Below are positions 22,939-33,465 of a stretch of 64,000 nucleotides of DNA, piece by piece. The translations under genes were made by a program, and so were the position numbers. The DNA comes from Liopterus haemorrhoidalis. Taxonomy: Eukaryota; Arthropoda; Insecta; Coleoptera; Dytiscidae. Below the pieces are notes generated by a model that did no database searches, was not told where the DNA came from, and saw nothing but the letters and a program-made list of their open reading frames with translations. Numbering within the stretch: position 1 is the first letter of the stretch; every line of letters begins with the position of its first letter. Location: the NCBI GenBank assembly GCA_963971575.1, contig OZ020619.1, positions 24,930,813 through 24,994,812 on the forward strand, written 5' to 3'.

Positions 22939-23122
22939 CTGTAAATAGTGGAATATTTTAAAGTACGTAATAAATAATGTGTGTGGAAATGGTCGTGTGC
23001 GTAATGAGTAAAAGTGGAAAGGTTGTACGGGTATCGGACGTAAATAAAAACAACTATCTACAGCTGACCAGTTTCGGAATAGTAACAGTAATAAATAGTG
23101 CTATAACATTTTCCCCCTTCTG
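22939..23122. other. Intron just upstream of the collagen exon
   Basis: No feature beyond the acceptor itself. Confidence 0.5.
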
Positions 23123-23275
23123 TATGTTAGCTTTCGCAGCTTTGGCTATTAGCCAGGTATTAAAGGCATATATTAATGGTTTTTGTAATTTTCGATTATA
23201 ATTTAATATTTTCAGATTTAATACAGGTATGTATAACTTCATAAATATCTACAGCGTTAGTAAGTATGGAAATTC
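23123..23275 (-). mobile_element. LINE 3' terminus, 5'-truncated
   Basis: AGCTTTCGCAGCTTTGGCTA through ATACAGGTATG and ATTTCATAAATATCTACAGC matches, with drift, 62203-62330, the 3' end of the LINE at the right edge. Only about 150 bp survived. Confidence 0.65.
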
Positions 23276-23933
23276 TTTAATTAAGGGGGAGCACAACCGT
23301 ATAGTTATAGTTTCTTATGCAAAACTGTTGGTTATTATACAAATAAAACTATGGACTATGTCAGCTTAGAAAAATGAGTGTAAGAAGATGGGAGCTGTTT
23401 GTCCTTGCTTCGGATTGGTTTAGAACATCATCCCTATTACAATGTTAAAATATTGTTTTTCCACGACTATATAGATATTTCATTAAAGGCGTGTCAGTGA
23501 TTAGTAAATGTAGCGCGTTCCCCATTATTTTTTATTACACACCATGAGCTCATTACGTAACACGTTCAACTCATTACATAACAGGTTGAAGCAGTCATGG
23601 CCGACCGTTGCTATCCATTATCATCAAGTTTAATATTTTTCGACGAAGGATCTAAACTATGAACAGTCATGTCGAGAAAATATTGACGGATTATTTGGAC
23701 ATTTCTACACAACACTATTTACATATAAAAGTTGTTTGAAACCCACAAATATATTTTGAAAAATTACAAAACATTGTTGTCTGATATCTATTATTAAATT
23801 ATTGAGCGATAACATTTTTAAAACATTTTTTCTACAATCAAAAGTATTCTATTATAAAGATAAAAATTCGGTGCAAAATTTGTTTTATAGATTGTTAGTA
23901 ATTTTTTTTCAGATTGCTAGTTTTTTTAATAAA
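23276..23933. other. Intron, no recognised feature
   Basis: A CATTACGTAACACGTTCAAC and CATTACATAACAGGTTGAA pair at 23551-23588 is a short diverged direct repeat. Nothing else is seen. Confidence 0.5.
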
Positions 23934-24081
<148 letters not shown>

Positions 24082-24454
24082 GTGTTTGAGCTGCTTATAC
24101 GTAGCATTAACCACATTTTGTTTGAGTCTAGTACCATTGCGAAAATGCATTGGTCATCTGCACATAATAATTAGCAAGTGTCTGTATATAGTGTCGGTAA
24201 CATGGTGAAGTAAATTTTTCCTAAGGTACTCGTGATTGACTAACTGGGGACACCCTGTCTCTTGATTGGCTGACAGGTGACATCCTCTTTCATGTTGTTT
24301 TTGAAAATACCTGACATAGTGGCTTTTTTTTTTTTGGTTAATTATACGAAATTAAGATACGTTAAAAAATAAAACCAAATACACATACACACAATTGAAA
24401 TTTTTATATTATAAATCCGTCATTATTGACGGATAATAAATAACCTAGTTAAAA

Positions 24455-24549
24455 TAATAAATGGTTGGTACCGCTGACAGACAGTAGGGAGATATCCCAC
24501 GGACAGTAAGGAAAATTTTTCATATTAGTTCTATGCAGATGATATAGTG
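24455..24549 (-). mobile_element. LINE fragment interrupted by a SINE
   Basis: AATAAATGGTTGGTACCGCT and AGTTCTATGCAGATGATATA match 62430-62515 of the LINE at the right edge, coding for the Cys/His-rich C-terminus. The SINE at 24564 inserted within or next to it. Confidence 0.6.
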
Positions 24550-24563
24550 AGATCGTGTGATAA

Positions 24564-24818
24564 GCCAACGGAGTGGCCGAGCGCATTAAGTCGTGCGGTT
24601 TTAGACTGTTAGAAACAGACGTGACTGGGCGGCTGGTGGTTCGAGCCTGCTTCGTTGGTGATATTATACGGGCGAGAATAATATGTTTACATTACTCTCA
24701 TTTTCACAATCATTCACCCCTCATCCAGGTGTAGGAGCTCGCCCCCTGGGATCGGCGATTAGCCTCGTTGCAAAAATAAAGGCCGATGTAAAATAAATAA
24801 TATAATAATAATAATAAT
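24564..24818 (+). mobile_element. tRNA-derived SINE with target duplication
   Basis: The first 95 bases form a tRNA-like unit: CCAACGGA pairs with the later TTCGTTGG as an acceptor stem, TGGCCGAGCGC is the A box and GGTTCGAGCC the B box, and the long spacing suits a Leu/Ser-type tRNA with a variable arm. A tRNA-unrelated body and an ATAATAATAATAATAATA tail follow. AGATCGTGTGATAA flanks it on both sides (24550-24563 and 24819-24832), a 14-bp target-site duplication. It would be transcribed by RNA polymerase III and mobilised by a LINE. Confidence 0.9.
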
Positions 24819-25008
24819 AGATCGTGTGATAAAATCACGGGCATGCCGAACAATTTTGGGGCCTAAGACAGATCATACTTTTAGAAAAATATCTATTGAA
24901 AAAATGTAGGTGCCAGTAGCTACAGATACTGTGCGCACTAACTAATTTGAAGAATTTATAAAAATTTTCATAAAAGTGTACATATGAATTATTAATAATA
25001 TATTTATT

Positions 25009-25078
25009 TATATGTATGCTTATATGTATGCTTATATGTATGCTTATATGTATGCTAATATATATGCTTATATGTATT
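25009..25078. repeat. 12-bp tandem repeat TATATGTATGCT
   Basis: Five to six units, the last ones diverged. Confidence 0.9.
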
Positions 25079-25892
25079 AGACTTAGGGAACTACTTAAAC
25101 TTATATATTACACTGTAACTTTTAATATGTTATTACCATGTACCTATCCGTATATGTGTTCTTTCCGTAGGACAGATGTAAATTTAAAATAAAATAAAAA
25201 AAAAATAAAAAATTAATTTTTAATCAACGAAAGAGGAAACCACCAGAATGAAGATTGCGAGAACTGTATTCAAAACCAAGTATCATTCAAAAAATAAGAG
25301 ATAACGATTACAGTAGGATAGGCTACGTAATGAGGATGAAAATAATAAGAGATATTTCAAGTTTTTTAGTTGACGTCTCCTCCCTGTCTGAAATAAGCAC
25401 ACTTATTTATAGAGATGCTATATAGCCAGTGGTGGCATCCCAATTTATGAACAACCGGTTTCCGTAGGAGAGAGAAATGGGTGGATCCAAGGAGGGGGCA
25501 GTAGCCCCCCTTTGGAAAATTTGATGAAAGATAGTTGTGGAGAGATTATAAATATTTGTATTTTTCTGTTTAGTCTATCATTGTTAAAACCAAAACCCTA
25601 CAAAAGGTTGTGCTGGGACTGCACAAATGATGTTGTATGGAAGATGAAATATCTCGGTAGTACTTATTTTATTTATATGTTTATTTATTTGTTTAAATTT
25701 ATAATATGTAATGTATGATTACATAAGTTTGTAAGACACTTGTACCAGACAGGTTCATACATAGAACTTGGTACACACTTGTGTAATAACGCATTGTAAT
25801 ATCGGAGTTCATAGAATAAAGACGGTTTTTAAAATACAAAAAATATTATTTGATAAATTGTAAACCTAAAACCTCACATAATACCTATTGTA
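25079..25892. other. Intron with a possible MITE remnant
   Basis: CCAGTGGTGGCATCCCAATT at 25430 and the GGAGGGGGCAGTAGCCCCCC palindrome at 25492-25511 look like the left end of an insect hAT-like MITE, but the right end was not found. Confidence 0.3.
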
Positions 25893-26190
25893 ATGTTTTC
25901 TAAAATGTATAAATCTAAATTACACTGCATAAATCGAGTGTCAAAAGAGCTTCAAAGTAAGCAGTATAATGTTATGGAAGCTTCAAATTTAATTAAAAAA
26001 GCATGTAAAGAACTCAATGAAATTAGATATTCTTACAGTGATGTTCAAAGTCATTATTTAGCTGATAATTGGGGAATCGAAACTGTTTAAAGAAGCGCCA
26101 CAGTCGTAAAAAGTTTATTGATGAATTGTGTAATAATACAATATTTCATAACGCAGAGGAGAATATCAAACTGTTAGTATTAAATTAGCT
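25893..26190 (+). pseudogene. hAT (ZMYM/DUF4371-type) transposase fragment
   Basis: A 65-codon frame includes SKQYNVMEASNLIKKACKEL and YSDVQSHYLADNWGIETV. After a stop and frameshift, KRHSRKKFIDELCNNTIFHN follows in another frame. This spacing of a helical segment followed by a basic RKKFIDEL piece occurs in hAT transposases of the ZMYM1-like group. The catalytic core is not visible. Moderate confidence because the match is from pattern only. Confidence 0.45.
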
Positions 26191-26635
26191 ATTTATGCAC
26201 CAAGGGTGTTACTAAGATGAATACGCCCGGAGAGTGACGTAATACAACCTGAGGGCCTCTGGCCCGAGGGCTGGATGTCGCTCGATGGGCGTAATCATCC
26301 AGTAATGCCAATGTTGCATACAAGATTTTATTTTTCACTTCAAATAAAATAAAAAGTAAAATTAACAGATATTTATACCTGCCTTCACATAAAATAAATA
26401 GTTAAATTTAACAGATCTGGTAGCCTATGGCAATAAACATGTATTTATAGACAAAAAACAAATGATTTTGTTTAATCGTTTAATTGTTAGAATTGATATT
26501 AAAATTAAAATAAATGTGCAAGAATTGCCCGAATATATCAACATAAATGCACAAAAAGCAACAAGAAGTCTGTTGCCAACTAAATCAAAACATAAATATA
26601 AAACCTTTAGACTATGGCAATAAAAAAATAAGGTG
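26191..26635. other. Intron with a GC-richer patch
   Basis: 26226-26306 (ACGCCCGGAGAGTGACG, GAGGGCCTCTGGCCCGAGGG) is self-complementary and unusually GC-rich. Nothing codes. Confidence 0.4.
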
Positions 26636-26669
26636 CCGGTCGTAAATGTAAAGTCTCATTTACGACCGG
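26636..26669. repeat. Perfect 13-bp hairpin
   Basis: CCGGTCGTAAATG and CATTTACGACCGG separated by 8 bases. Possibly a transposon terminus or the hairpin of a decayed element; no CTRR Helitron end follows. Confidence 0.8.
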
Positions 26670-27050
26670 TGTATTTTCAATAATTGGTAAGTTTAACATA
26701 TAACACATATTTGGATACGTAAGGTTATTGATTTCTTTATTTTAGTTTGAATTTTACTCTCCTACTTTGTTATGGACCAAATACATATTTATATATTTTA
26801 TTAAAACGGAAAAAAATGAGAGCGTAATGAGCTAATGAGCGGGCGTTTTGGATCCATTATGCCCGGTTGTTATGAACACAAATTATAAAACAAGGAAGAT
26901 AGCGGACTCCCACGTTACGGCTTTGGACAGCGATAGTTGCGACATTCGTGGTTGTAATATGAACTAGGATTAGATAGTATGCAACCCGCAGTGCACACAA
27001 ATATATTTTTATATTTTAAATTGCTATGAATCGCGTTGACATGAAGATCA
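26670..27050. other. AT-rich intron, no recognised feature
   Basis: GTAATGAGCTAATGAGCGGG (26825) is in a small GC-richer patch like that at 26226; nothing else is seen. Confidence 0.4.
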
Positions 27051-27102
27051 TTAATTTTCTACCAAAATTGAAAAATAAAATGTAATTTTGGTAGAAAATT
27101 AA
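27051..27102. repeat. Perfect 19-bp hairpin
   Basis: TTAATTTTCTACCAAAATT and its exact complement separated by 14 bases. In a 70% AT sequence a 19-bp perfect stem is unlikely by chance. It could be a very short MITE or a structured transcript. Confidence 0.8.
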
Positions 27103-28303
27103 AGATTGCCTTGAACCGAAAATTATGATTAATTTATTTAAAACTCTCCTAATTATTTTCCTAAAATTAAAATTAATTACAATTGTTAAAAGTTAATACT
27201 TCAGTAAGCATTAAGATTTATTATTTTATTTGCAAGCAAGCATATGAAATAAATAAACAAGTATTTATTTTTTACTTTTATATTTACTTTTATTGTACAT
27301 ATTAAATTTAGTCTGTGCCATTTTTTTTTATTACACTATTTATATTTCTTTTGCATTTACCATTTAAAATATTATTAATTACACTACACCATTTGAAAAT
27401 AAAAAAATGGTGCTAATATTTAAAATTTCTTATAAAATTCATCACTGTCACAATCATAATTTACTGTCACCTATCGTTACAACGTCAAAAACAATTGCCG
27501 TAAATTGCCGATAATGAAGTGTTCTCAAAATGTTGGTTAAAAAAGAACGCTTTTAGCGCTGTCGGTGGATGGAATATAACTTAAAACCGTTTCAAGGCCG
27601 TGTATATGAGTTTCATACCCCTGGTTATGAATATACATATTTAAATATCTCGTATCCAAGTAATTATAAGCAAATAACAACGTCCACACAAAGTCCTAAA
27701 AAAGTGGCTTTTTGCTTTTGAATATATTGTTATTAAATTTAAAATGTTTGAATCTAAATAACTTTTAATAATAAGTAATACAGAACTTCAAAAACTATCT
27801 GAATTTTATAAATGTTAACTAATAGAGTACTCGTTCTTCGTACGGGATAAGTTCAATTAAGTTCAATACGGTTGATTATAAAATAAATAACCAGGACTTT
27901 TAATAATTCTCAGCATGTCTACAAAACTTTTTCCTTTCTGGTTCCCATTTGGTTCACGTGATCTTCGTGAAAATGAAAGAATATGTCGGTAACATTAATT
28001 AAATATTCATGTGAATAGTTTGTAGCACGTCTTAACAGAACTTCCAAATAGATATGTGAAATGTGTGTTGGTGAACGGTAAACCCGAAACAATACACCGT
28101 TCTCCACTCCCAACCCCTTTCCATAATCCAAGATTTCCCAACAGAATAAAGTACAAATTATTAGAGTCTTATTTCGGTCTAAGTCTACTACATTTTTTAA
28201 CTATTTTTTTTTATTTATTCGATAATGTTCAAAGAAGACGGTTATGTAATTTTCGTATCATATAACTGCAGAAAAAATATTTTATTATTATTTTTTTTTT
28301 GTC
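27103..28303. other. AT-rich intron, no recognised feature
   Basis: No coding or repeats supported, apart from short homopolymers. Confidence 0.5.
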
Positions 28304-28600
28304 ACAATAAGAGTCACGGAAATAACAATGAAAATTCAAGAAAGGAGTTTGAAATGGTATGGGCATGTAATGAGAAGACCTGATGATTACGTAGAAAGGG
28401 TGACTATGAATAAGACTGTCAAGGGTAAGAGAAGCCTTGGAAGACCTAAAACGAGGTGGAAGGATTGCATAAAGAAAGATTTAGATAGTAAGGATTTAGT
28501 AGGAGATGTGTATTTGGATAGAAGAGAATGGAGCAGACTCGCCAGTAACAGCAACTCCATATGAAAATGGGAAAAGCTGAAGAAGAAGTAGAAGAAGAAT
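28304..28600 (+). pseudogene. RTE/CR1-type LINE, C-terminal end
   Basis: A 78-codon frame reads KIQERSLKWYGHVMRRPDDY, VERVTMNKTVKGKRSLGRPK, TRWKDCIKKDLDSKDL, DRREWSRLAS. The LKWYGHVMRR ... GRPKTRW.DCI pattern is the typical C-terminal tail of insect reverse transcriptases of this group. A GAAGAAGAAGTAGAAGAAG end follows as in many such copies. The rest of the element is missing. Confidence 0.75.
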
Positions 28601-29335
28601 TAATATCATGTAAGCCTAGATTGTCTTAATTTTTTGAAGTTAAAAAACCGATAAGTTATTATGATGAATAGTTTTAGAGTTATATTGAATTATTTCGTTC
28701 TAACCCCCCAAAACTATTCCTTCAAAATTCTAATATGAAATATAGCCTATAAACTGTCCAGATACATCTTAAGATGTGTTGAAAATCTCGTGAAATTCGG
28801 TTCAGCTATTTTGGCTTGATACCGAAGCAGACAGATACACAGACTTCTACATTTCTCATTAAAAATATTGATTTTAAAACAGAAGATTTACAAATACTTT
28901 CATTAAAAAATTGATGTGAAGTGTGAATTTTCACACATTTCTGGGTTTTGCAGGTATTTAGTAACTGAACGATGATTATTTGGGATGCCAAAACAAATTT
29001 TATGTCAAAATATTTTTTTATGAATTTTAATTCGAATGCCTAATACCATTATTTGAGTTTCTAAATATATGCAGTATTTTTTTATATAGCAAAGTTCATT
29101 AAGATTTTGAAAATTGCACCTATGGCTTCCATTGGTTGCTTACATCATTTTTTTGGCTTAAGTCCCGCCCTTTGATTTCGTCAAACATAGAATTACATTA
29201 TAATTTCAACACTTTCCACTGGTTATTAAATTTACGCTTTTAAAAATTAAATGCAACATTTACCAAATATAACTAGAATTTTAACAAAATAATTTAAACA
29301 AAATAAAAATGCAAAAAAAAAACAAAAAATAAAAT

Positions 29336-29413
29336 CAACAGGATTCGAACCCTAGTTTGCAAGTTAACTTATATTATTAAGCGCACGACGAATCCACCAC
29401 GCCACGAGAGTTA
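29336..29413 (-). repeat. tRNA-like module inside R1 copy 2
   Basis: On the minus strand TGGCGTGGTGGATTCGTCG resembles a D-arm and GGGTTCGAATCC is a canonical B box. The spacing suits a tRNA with a long arm or short intron. It occupies the same place as the different module at 3733-3805 in copy 1, but the two are not clearly the same sequence. Confidence 0.55.
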
Positions 29414-29895
29414 CTGTTGTGATATGTTACACAACGTATTAAATAGTTAACATATTTTAGTTAAAAACACAAAAAATGCGTTATTTTCCGAAAACATAAT
29501 CTGATCAAAAATTCCTGTTGTACTATTCCGGTTCACACCAATGTACATTACTTAGAATTTTTTCAGATTTTTAGTTTAAACCATCTGGGCTACAGGGTGT
29601 GGGAAAAAAATTTTTTTGCACAATTTTGGCAAAATCGCCTCAAAATAATTTATTTTGCAAAAATAAAATTTTGATCGTTAATCCACGTACTAAGGGCTTT
29701 CATTTGATACCCTACTCAGAATTTAAAAAAAATATATTTTTTTTTTTTCGATGAGAACATATTTGTTTATATTTTTAGAGGGATATGTTTTTTAGATGTT
29801 TTAGTATTTTTCCTATGTGCGGGTCAACGAGTTGTATAAGCATGCCAAATTTCAACTCTCTAGGTTTAGCCGTTTGGCTACAATTTTGACCGAAC

Positions 29896-29940
29896 ACACA
29901 GACAGACAGGCAGACAGACAGACAGACAGACAGACAGACT

Positions 29941-29991
<51 letters not shown>

Positions 29992-29992
29992 G
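29896..29992. repeat. CAGA microsatellite
   Basis: About 23 CAGA units with a few substitutions, inside R1 copy 2. Cys/Leu/Ser/Val-repeat frames across it are artefacts. Confidence 0.97.
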
Positions 29993-30037
29993 ACAAAATG
30001 ACGGTATAAGGGTTTTTTGGTCATACCTACAAAACCC

Positions 30038-31365
30038 TAAAAAGGATTCGTATAGCGGGTACACCCGTAAAAACTACTCGATTGGGTCTTATATAATTGA
30101 AAAACACACTGACGGATATAAAGATGAATATTATGTTACAAAATAGTTCGTTAAAGCGGGAATTCGTTAACCGAGGTACGCCATAAAAGTATCCTGTCAT
30201 GGGACTGGCAATATTATAACAATATGTACAAAATTTCATCAAAATCCGACCAGTGGTTTTTATAATTTTCCATAATTTATTATCACTATTTAAATGCCTA
30301 AAATACCCTGGAATGTGTGAAAATTCACACTTAAATAAATTTTTGAATTTGTTACTGTTACTAATGTCGTTATTCGCTGTTTCAACAAAGTTTCATAAAA
30401 AATATTGGCTTAAATTAACAGTAAATAAACAAATGCTTTTGTTGAAGAAGAATGCGTTAAACAATCAATATGGGGACATGATTTAAATAATATTTTTGAC
30501 TACTCATGTAGTATGTTGTCGTCAAAGAATTTATTTGTTATCTTATAAATATTCAAAATAATACAAGTAACATAATAGGAGGACTTTTTAGGCTGAATGG
30601 AGGCGGGACGGTTTTATTTAAAAAATGAGAGCATATCATCCTTTTGGATACCATCTGGTACGCCTAGTCAGGACTAATTATTTTAGATGCGCTCTGTCAT
30701 AGATTCTAATACTTGTATTTGTAGATTTCCTGTAAGCTACAGGTTTACAGATTTATGAAATTACAGTCACAATGCACAGAATTGCATCATAAGTTAACTT
30801 CTCTCCAACCCCAATCCAGCCCATTAGGTGTTAATAAATGAGTCAGACTACACTTTAAAGTTTCGCCACTTCTAAATATTAACTATTGCACATACAGTAA
30901 ATTTTAATATTCCAGTAGTGTCTAGAATACATATGAAGTAGATTCTGTATTGCATCGAGAGATTGCTGATCTGAATATTGGCTTTATGCAAACTTCAGTT
31001 GTTGATTTATCAAGAACAGAATAGTAGCACGTACACAGAATTTGTCGATTACATACCACATTTTAGATGAATACGAGACCATGAAATCCTAATAGCTATC
31101 TTCAAGCAAATATCTTATTTACTAAATGGGTATTTCAACTAAAACTGTATCAATGGAATTGAAAAGGTCATGTCGTCCGTGCTGTTTAACCAGGGGCAAA
31201 CAAATTTCATAATTACAAGAGCCTAATACAGGGACGGATCTATTGGGAAACTAATGAAACTTAAGCTTAACGGCCCCGCTTTGTAAGGAAATTGATAAGT
31301 AAAATGTTTTCTTAATTTTTTAAAGCCAAACTGTTTTTACTTTCTGAAACTGTTAGGAAAATAAA
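30038..31365. other. Intron, possibly a second repeat sharing the R1 tail
   Basis: CCTGGAATGTGTGAAAATTCACACTTA at 30308-30334 (split here: CCTGGAATGTGTGA, AAATTCACACTTA) equals the tail flank of both R1 copies, but the preceding 250 bp is different. The rest shows nothing. Confidence 0.35.
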
Positions 31366-31840
31366 CTTTTTATCAATTGTGATAAATGCTACGTCATTTC
31401 ATTTTCACGTAACAAATATATTTTGAATTATGATTACAATATTGATAATAATGTTCTCTCAAGAGTAACCGAAATTAAAGATTTAGGTGTCATTTTCGAT
31501 TCTAAACTAACATTCGATCCTCACATTAGTTACATTTGTGCCAAATCTTTAAGAATATTATGTATTATAACCCGAACTACTAAGGATTTCCGCTCTGTAC
31601 AGCCTATTAAATCTCTGTATTACGCTTTTTTTTTTTTAGAAATTTAAATTATTGTTCTGTTATATGGAATCCACTCTACGACAAATATGTTAACAAAGCG
31701 CTAAATGTATCTTTTTTTAAAAATCATAATAGACTAACTGATTATAACGAAACACTGCTCGAACTTGACATGTTATCATTAAAAGGCCGTAGATCGTTAT
31801 CTGATGTACTATAACTCTATCTCCGAGAGACTGATAGTAA
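31366..31840 (+). pseudogene. Non-LTR reverse transcriptase fragment
   Basis: Plus strand: CDKCYVISFSRNK, then the open 31423-31647 part with ILNYDYNIDNNVLSRVTEIK, DLGVIFDSKLTFDPHISYIC and KSLYYAF, then in other frames NYCSVIWNPLYDKYVNKA and LLELDMLSLKGRRSLSDV. The DLGVxFDSKLxFxxHI motif is the conserved block after the active site of Jockey/CR1 reverse transcriptases. A TTTTTTTTTT run and frameshift break the gene. Confidence 0.75.
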
Positions 31841-32027
31841 TAAAATTTATTATTTGTAAAAAGTTATTGTATTATCACACAGAAGCGGTAAAACTATACG
31901 CGCAAAAAGAGTGTATAGTTCAAAGTTTCAACACATATGGCGTTTTGTTAAGTTATCATTAAGTGTCAAGTGCGTATAGGTTATAATTTGAAAAGTGATC
32001 ATATAGTTTTGTTTTACTGTGTTAAAA

Positions 32028-33059
32028 ATGTCAAATTTTGTTCCAAATAAAGAGCATTCGCGGACAGTACTATTGTTTTGTTTTCATTTGAAAAAAACTG
32101 CTGCTGAATCATACCGACTGCTTCGAGAAGCTTATGTTGAATATGTTCCATCGCAAGATACGTGTGAGCGATGGTTTCGGTGTTTCAAAAGTGGTGACTA
32201 TGATCTTACAGACAAAGAACCTCCAAAAAAATATGAATATACAAAATTGGAAACATTGCTACAGGAAGACGATAGTCAATCACAAAAACAACTAGCAGAG
32301 CAGTTAGGCGTTAGTCAACAAGCTGTTTTCAATCGCCTACGAGAGATGGGTAAGATCCAGAAAGTCGGCAGATGGGTTCCACATGCATTGAATGACAAGC
32401 AGATGGAAAAACGGAAAAACACTTGTGAAATTTTGCTTGCACGATACAAAAGAAAGTTTTTTTTGCATCGTATCATTACTGGCGATGAAAAATTGATTTA
32501 TTTTGAAAATCCCAAACGCAAAAAATCATGGGTGAACCCAGGCTCACCATCCACATCAACTGCAAGACCGAATCGATTTGGCAAAAAGACAATTCTCTGT
32601 ACTTGGTGGGACCAAAAGGGTGTGGTCTATTATGAATTGTTAAAACCTGGTGAAACAGTTAATACCCAACGCTACCAACAATAACTGATTGAATTGAACC
32701 ATTCGCTGCTCATAAAACGACCAGAATACGAAAGAAGACAGCACAAGGTAATCTTTCTTCACGATAACGCGTCATCACATGAGGCAAAAGCAGTTTGCAA
32801 CACATTGGAGGCACTCAAATGGGAAGTGCTACCCCATGCCGCTTACTCACCAGACTTGGCCCCTTCAGATTACCACTTGTTCGCATCGATGGGTTACGCA
32901 CTTGCCGAGCAGCACTTTTGCTCATATGAAAATGTGAAAGAATGGCTAGATGAATGGTTTGTGGGGAAAAGGGAAGAGTTCTACTGGCGAGGTATTCATA
33001 AATTGCCTGAAAGATGGGAAAAATGTATAACTTCTTTGGAGCATACTTTGAATAGATAA
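32028..33059 (+). pseudogene. Nearly intact mariner transposase with one nonsense codon
   Basis: One frame of 343 codons broken only by TAA at 32682-32684 (residue 219), where a CAA codon would fit the context YQQ-LIELN. The N-terminal helix-turn-helix ([16 protein letters not shown]) is intact, and the catalytic residues are ITGDEK, FLHDNASSHEAK and SPDLAPSDYHLF. Exactly 34 residues separate the last two aspartates, the mariner D,D34D arrangement. Start chosen at [12 protein letters not shown]; an in-frame ATG lies three codons upstream. Terminal inverted repeats were not located by eye. It is the best-preserved mariner gene in the window. Confidence 0.9.
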
Positions 33060-33130
33060 ACTTTTACTGTTCTTTTGAGTTTAAAGTGTTTTATTTAAAA
33101 ATTTTAATTTTCATACTTGTAGATCTGGTA

Positions 33131-33154
33131 TATATATATATATATATATATATA
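33131..33154. repeat. TA microsatellite, left of palindrome
   Basis: Twelve TA units. Confidence 0.95.
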
Positions 33155-33202
33155 ATAAACAATGAAATTATATTGAATTAACAAATATTTAATTTTAATA
33201 AA

Positions 33203-33433
33203 GAAAATTTGATATCAAAAATACAACCTCCCCGGGAATCGAACCCGCATCCTAGAGATTACGCGTCTCAGTCCCCTGCCACGGGGCAGGGGACAAAATG
33301 CTATTCTCATGCCAATTGATATCAAAATGCAATTCTCATGCCTCCATGGCCCTGTGGCAGGGGACTGAGACGCGTAATCTCTAGGATGCGGGTTCGATTC
33401 CCGGGGAGGTTGTATTTTTGATATCAAATTTTC
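33203..33433. repeat. Perfect 80-bp inverted repeat with tRNA-like arms
   Basis: Arms 33203-33282 and 33354-33433 are exactly complementary over 80 bp, with a 71-bp spacer. Each arm, read toward the outside, contains GGGTTCGATTCCCGG (a perfect B box and T-arm) preceded by GACTGAGACGCGTAATCTC. On the right arm CCTCC before TGGCCCTGTGG and GGAGG after the T-arm can pair as an acceptor stem. The spacer holds two copies of the motif ATGC-ATTCTCATGCC. TA runs flank both sides. Confidence 0.9.
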
Positions 33434-33434
33434 A

Positions 33435-33440
<6 letters not shown>

Positions 33441-33464
<24 letters not shown>
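33441..33464. repeat. TA microsatellite, right of palindrome
   Basis: Twelve TA units, mirror of the run at 33131. Confidence 0.95.

Positions 33465-33465
<1 letters not shown>

Larger units (their letters stand above)
28943..30037 (-). repeat. Interspersed repeat family R1, copy 2
   Basis: Full-length inverted counterpart of 3201-4271, with ends GGGTTTTGCAGGTAT (28943) and ATACCTACAAAACCC (ending 30037). A CAGA tract of about 100 bp replaces the short CTGT tract of copy 1. Homology extends slightly beyond the inverted end, including a GTGTGAATTTTCACAC palindrome at 28921-28936. No protein coding. Confidence 0.75.

Noticed and set aside
26636..26669. Helitron 3' hairpin
   Set aside because: No CTRR terminus follows within the expected distance and no Helitron 5' TC end was found.
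29775..30064. Cys/Leu/Ser/Val-repeat open frames
   Set aside because: They come from the CAGA microsatellite inside R1.
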